64,000 nt of DNA from Mortierella sp. BCC40632 (taxonomy: Eukaryota; Mortierellomycota; Mortierellomycetes; Mortierellales; Mortierellaceae): the NCBI GenBank assembly GCA_011634665.1, contig WAEK01000010.1:895001-959000 (forward strand). The letters are read 5' to 3'. Under the pieces are notes generated by a model. The model did not search any database. It was not told the origin of the DNA and worked only from the letters and a program-made list of their open reading frames with translations. The position numbers were made by a program, and so were the translations under genes. This document shows, piece after piece, positions 61,148 to 64,000 of the stretch. Every line of letters starts with the position of its first letter. Within the stretch, counting starts at the first letter, position 1.

Positions 61148-61958
61148 GGCTGCTGTAGAGTCAAAGAGCAGAAGCCAATGGGAAAGATGGAGGAAGGAGA
61201 ATGGATGGATGGAGAGGAAATGGGAGAAATGGAATGGATGGAGAGAAAGAGAGAGAAGGAGGAGTGAGGAGAAAAAGAGGAAAGGAGAGAGAGAGAAAGA
61301 GAGAAAGAGAGAAGAGAGAAAACAGAAAAGCCAATATGGAAATGACTGAAATGCGGGGGAAAGAAGTGACAGCACACAGCGAGGAGAAGGAGGAGTGTGA
61401 CAGACAAAGAGACAGAGACTGTGAGAGAGACAGAGAAGCAAAGGTCCGATCCATGCTTTCAGCAGTCAGCCACCAATAACACACACACCACACATATCCT
61501 CGCTCTCTCTCATTTCCTACAGAGCTTGTATCTCTCCAGATCCACCCGATCGCGTGGCCCTGCGTGCCTCTCTCACTGATCCCCTAGGATAGTCTCCCCG
61601 ACAGGACTAGGAAGAGAACAACAAACATACTCAGTCGGCATGGCGCTCGTCGTAGGTAGGCTCAGGGCGCACACACACACACACGCCCAACCAAAGGATC
61701 TTTCTGCTCTTCTCTTCTCTCTCTCGGAAGATCGCGAAGCAAGGCGCTCTCTGGTAAGGCACGTTGACGCCATTCCACAGTCACATTGACCTTCTTTGCC
61801 TTTGACAGACCTGTTGCTTCTCTTGACTCGTCCTTTTCTCCTTCACCTTCCTTCCTCCTTCCATCCATCTCCATCCCCCGACCCATTCTCATCCTGTCCG
61901 ACATTCGTCTTTTCATTTCGCCTTACTCGGACCACACACACGCTCACTTTTTTATACA
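61148..61958. promoter_or_regulatory. Shared intergenic region, SPX/carrier
   Basis: Divergent starts 811 bp apart. It is strongly GA-rich on the plus strand at 61180-61330, which is CT-rich for the SPX gene, and CT-rich on the plus strand at 61780-61930 for the carrier. No gene inside. Confidence 0.45.
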
Positions 61959-63941
61959 ATGGCTGAACTGAAGCAAAAAGAGATTGTCGCCTGGCATGAC
62001 TTTGTGGCGGGAAGGTAATGCTTGCTTTATGCACAATGCACACAAACATACACATTCACATACACATCCGTACTGGCTCCTTTGGCTCAATTTCTCTCCT
62101 TTTCCCTTTGTCTGTTCTCCTTTTGGCTCCTGTCTAACCATTTTTTTTTTCTTTACGTTGCTCTACAACTCGGCAACATTTTCTATGTTGCCTCTACATC
62201 CATGGAATACTCGGGTGCTCTGATAGTCTAGGAGGAATGGTAATGTTCTGCCTTTTTGGTGCCTGAGACGGGAAGACGAGCTTCTTTTTTTCTTTTCTCA
62301 GACATGTTCGTGTATCAGACGCTGGTCGTACGTGTCTCTCTTTATATTCATTTGATCGGGGGGAAGGGGGGAAGGAGAGAAGAAGATCCTGGCACCCCAA
62401 CCTGTATCTCAATGACCTGTATCTCATCAAGATTCCGTCCTCGTATTTTTTTTTTTTTTTTTGGGGGGGATGGGTAATGAAAAATAGGCCCAGGTGACAG
62501 TGGGTCAGCCAATGGATACCATCAAGACCCGTCTACAGATTGAAGGACCATCAGGACGTTTTGCTGGGCCTATGGATTGTTTCCGCAAGACGATCCGACA
62601 TGAAGGATTTCTGGGGCTTTACAAAGGTATGATGTTATTTCCCAAGAAAGAGAGAGAGGGAGGAGAAATCAAATGCACGATCTCCTGCGGAAATGTCGAA
62701 TCTCAATCTACCTTTTGGTGGGGTCCTTTTTTTTTTTTTTTTTTTTCCCTCCCCTTACTATTTTTTCGCTGTTATTATTGTTTTTATTTTCTATACTCAG
62801 ACTATGACAAAAAAGGACCAGACAATATCCTCTTTTGGCCCGAGAGTCTCATTCTCAAACGTGTAAATGACAAATATGCAAATCAAATCCTCACTCTATT
62901 TTGCTGCGAAAACCCTTTACTCGGATAGGTATGGCCAGTCCCCTGGCTGGAGTCGCTGCCGTGAACGCACTCTTGTTTGCTGCCTACTCGAATCTCAAGA
63001 AGGTACAGGAGCCCTACCCTGGTGGTCCACTGACCCTTGGGCAGATTGGCATTGCTGGAGCCGGTGCAGGTAACGTCCACCCTCCTTTTTTTTTTCCTTC
63101 TGTCGACTACACAAAAACCGTTGGCTCTGGAAAAAGACAGCAGTCATCCATACTCTCTCTTTTTTTTTTTTTTTTTTCATCTCCTCTGACCTGACTTGAA
63201 CTCTTCTTGAACCCCCGATAGGTATTGTCAACGCTATTTTGGCCTCACCTGTAGAGCTTCTCAAGATCAAGATGCAGGCACAGTATGGAGCAGGATCAAC
63301 AGTACGTTACTCTGGACCAGTGGATTGTGCCCGTCAATTGATTCAGGAACATGGCATTCGACATGGATTGATGCGCGGTTATTGGATCACAGTCGTGCGT
63401 GAGATTCCTGGCTATGCTGGTTTCTATGCAGGTTTCGAGGGTATGAAGCGGTACTTGACACCCAAGGGAGAGGACCCAGCCAAATACCCTCATGGACTTT
63501 TCACATTGATGGCCTCTGGAGCTACGGGAGGAGTCTCTTATTGGTTTGCCTGCTATCCTTTGGACATGCTCAAGTCGTTGGTAAGTTGATCTGCAATATT
63601 TGAGAGAGAGAGGGAGTGCCCAAAGGAACATGGATGACAGGCAGAGAGGACATGCTTCGTGGAAGATTAACCCAGCTCCTCTTTGATCTATGTACTATTT
63701 TCTTTTTCTTTTTCTTTTTTTCATTTTTTTTCTTTTTTGTGTATGCTGTCAACAGATCCAGAACCAGCCCAACCCACCCAAAGGACCTTTCTATATCATT
63801 GATGCAGCCCGTGAAGTGTACCGTGAGGGAGGCATCCGACCTTTCTTCCGTGGATTCTCACCCACAATCATCCGTGCTATCCCAGCAGCGGCGGCGACGT
63901 TTACGACCTATGAACTTGTCATGCGTGCACTCTCGGCATAA
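61959..63941 (+). CDS. Mitochondrial SLC25 carrier (carnitine/basic amino acid type)
   Basis: Inner-membrane metabolite carrier. Six exons in phase: 61959-62014, 62227-62239, 62488-62626, 62929-63069, 63222-63580 and 63756-63941, giving 297 aa, the typical size. Exon 2 is a 13-nt micro-exon that restores the loop DFVAGSLGGMAQ of the first repeat. The three signature motifs are PMDTIKTRL, PVELLKIKM and PLDMLKSLI, each followed by a G-rich second helix (GFLGLYKGM, GLMRGYWITVVREIPGYAGF, PFFRGFSPTIIRAIPAAA). The pattern is closest to the carnitine/acylcarnitine and ornithine-arginine branch. The substrate cannot be fixed by eye. A long CT repeat begins a few bases after the stop. Confidence 0.92.
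62227..62239 (+). other. 13-nt micro-exon of the SLC25 carrier gene
   Basis: TCTAGGAGGAATG lies between an acceptor TGATAG and a donor GTAATG. With the two bases left from exon 1 it gives Ser-Leu-Gly-Gly-Met and restores frame and family consensus. No other reading connects exon 1 to exon 3. Confidence 0.85.
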
Positions 63942-63945
63942 AAGG

Positions 63946-63948
<3 letters not shown>

Positions 63949-64000
<52 letters not shown>
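63949..64000. repeat. CT microsatellite running off the window end
   Basis: At least 26 CT units begin about eight bases after the carrier stop codon and reach the last base of the window. Confidence 0.9.

Overview
The window is a nuclear genome segment from a filamentous fungus. Genes have several short introns with GT-AG ends and branch-site-like CTAAC/CTGAC motifs, and 3' flanks often carry long A or T tracts. Coding-strand CT microsatellites sit before many start codons. The gene set (VTC4, Snu114, Dicer, Sec61 alpha, Sgs1/BLM-type RecQ, phosphoserine phosphatase, SLC25 carrier) together with a TRP-like ion-transport family and DIRS elements suggests an early-diverging fungus, most likely Mortierellomycota or Mucoromycota. 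The phylum is inference from gene style, not from a search.

Layout: 1-4.97 kb is gene-free and microsatellite rich. VTC4 (+) lies at 4.97-7.97 kb. From about 9.4 to 14.9 kb there is a transposon nest: a coding relic, a forward DIRS-type RNase H relic, a perfect 82-bp inverted repeat built from DIRS leader sequence, and a reverse-strand DIRS retrotransposon (gag, RT-RNase H, tyrosine recombinase) bounded by 37-bp inverted terminal repeats. Its 5' end abuts the truncated 5' side of a TRP-like channel gene (14.9-18.35 kb). Then come Snu114 (-), Dicer (+, head-to-head with Snu114), a USP37-like deubiquitinase homologue (-) that lacks recognisable catalytic Cys and His, a 4.4-kb gene-free stretch, an orphan 7-TM protein (+), a small orphan protein (+), a graveyard of Ty3/gypsy and other fragments (43.8-47 kb), a zinc-free quinone oxidoreductase (+), Sec61 alpha (-), a RecQ helicase (+, head-to-head with Sec61), phosphoserine phosphatase (-), a stand-alone SPX protein (-) and an SLC25 carrier (+) with a 13-nt micro-exon.

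The housekeeping genes do not form one pathway. Two SPX proteins (VTC4 and the 289-aa SPX protein) point to inositol-pyrophosphate and phosphate sensing. The Snu114/Dicer pair joins splicing and RNA silencing through a shared 488-bp upstream region. The most unusual items are the USP37-like protein missing its Cys box and His box, and the DIRS element with its palindromic satellite. All exon structures were built by hand from reading frames, splice dinucleotides and phase agreement. No alignments or searches were run.
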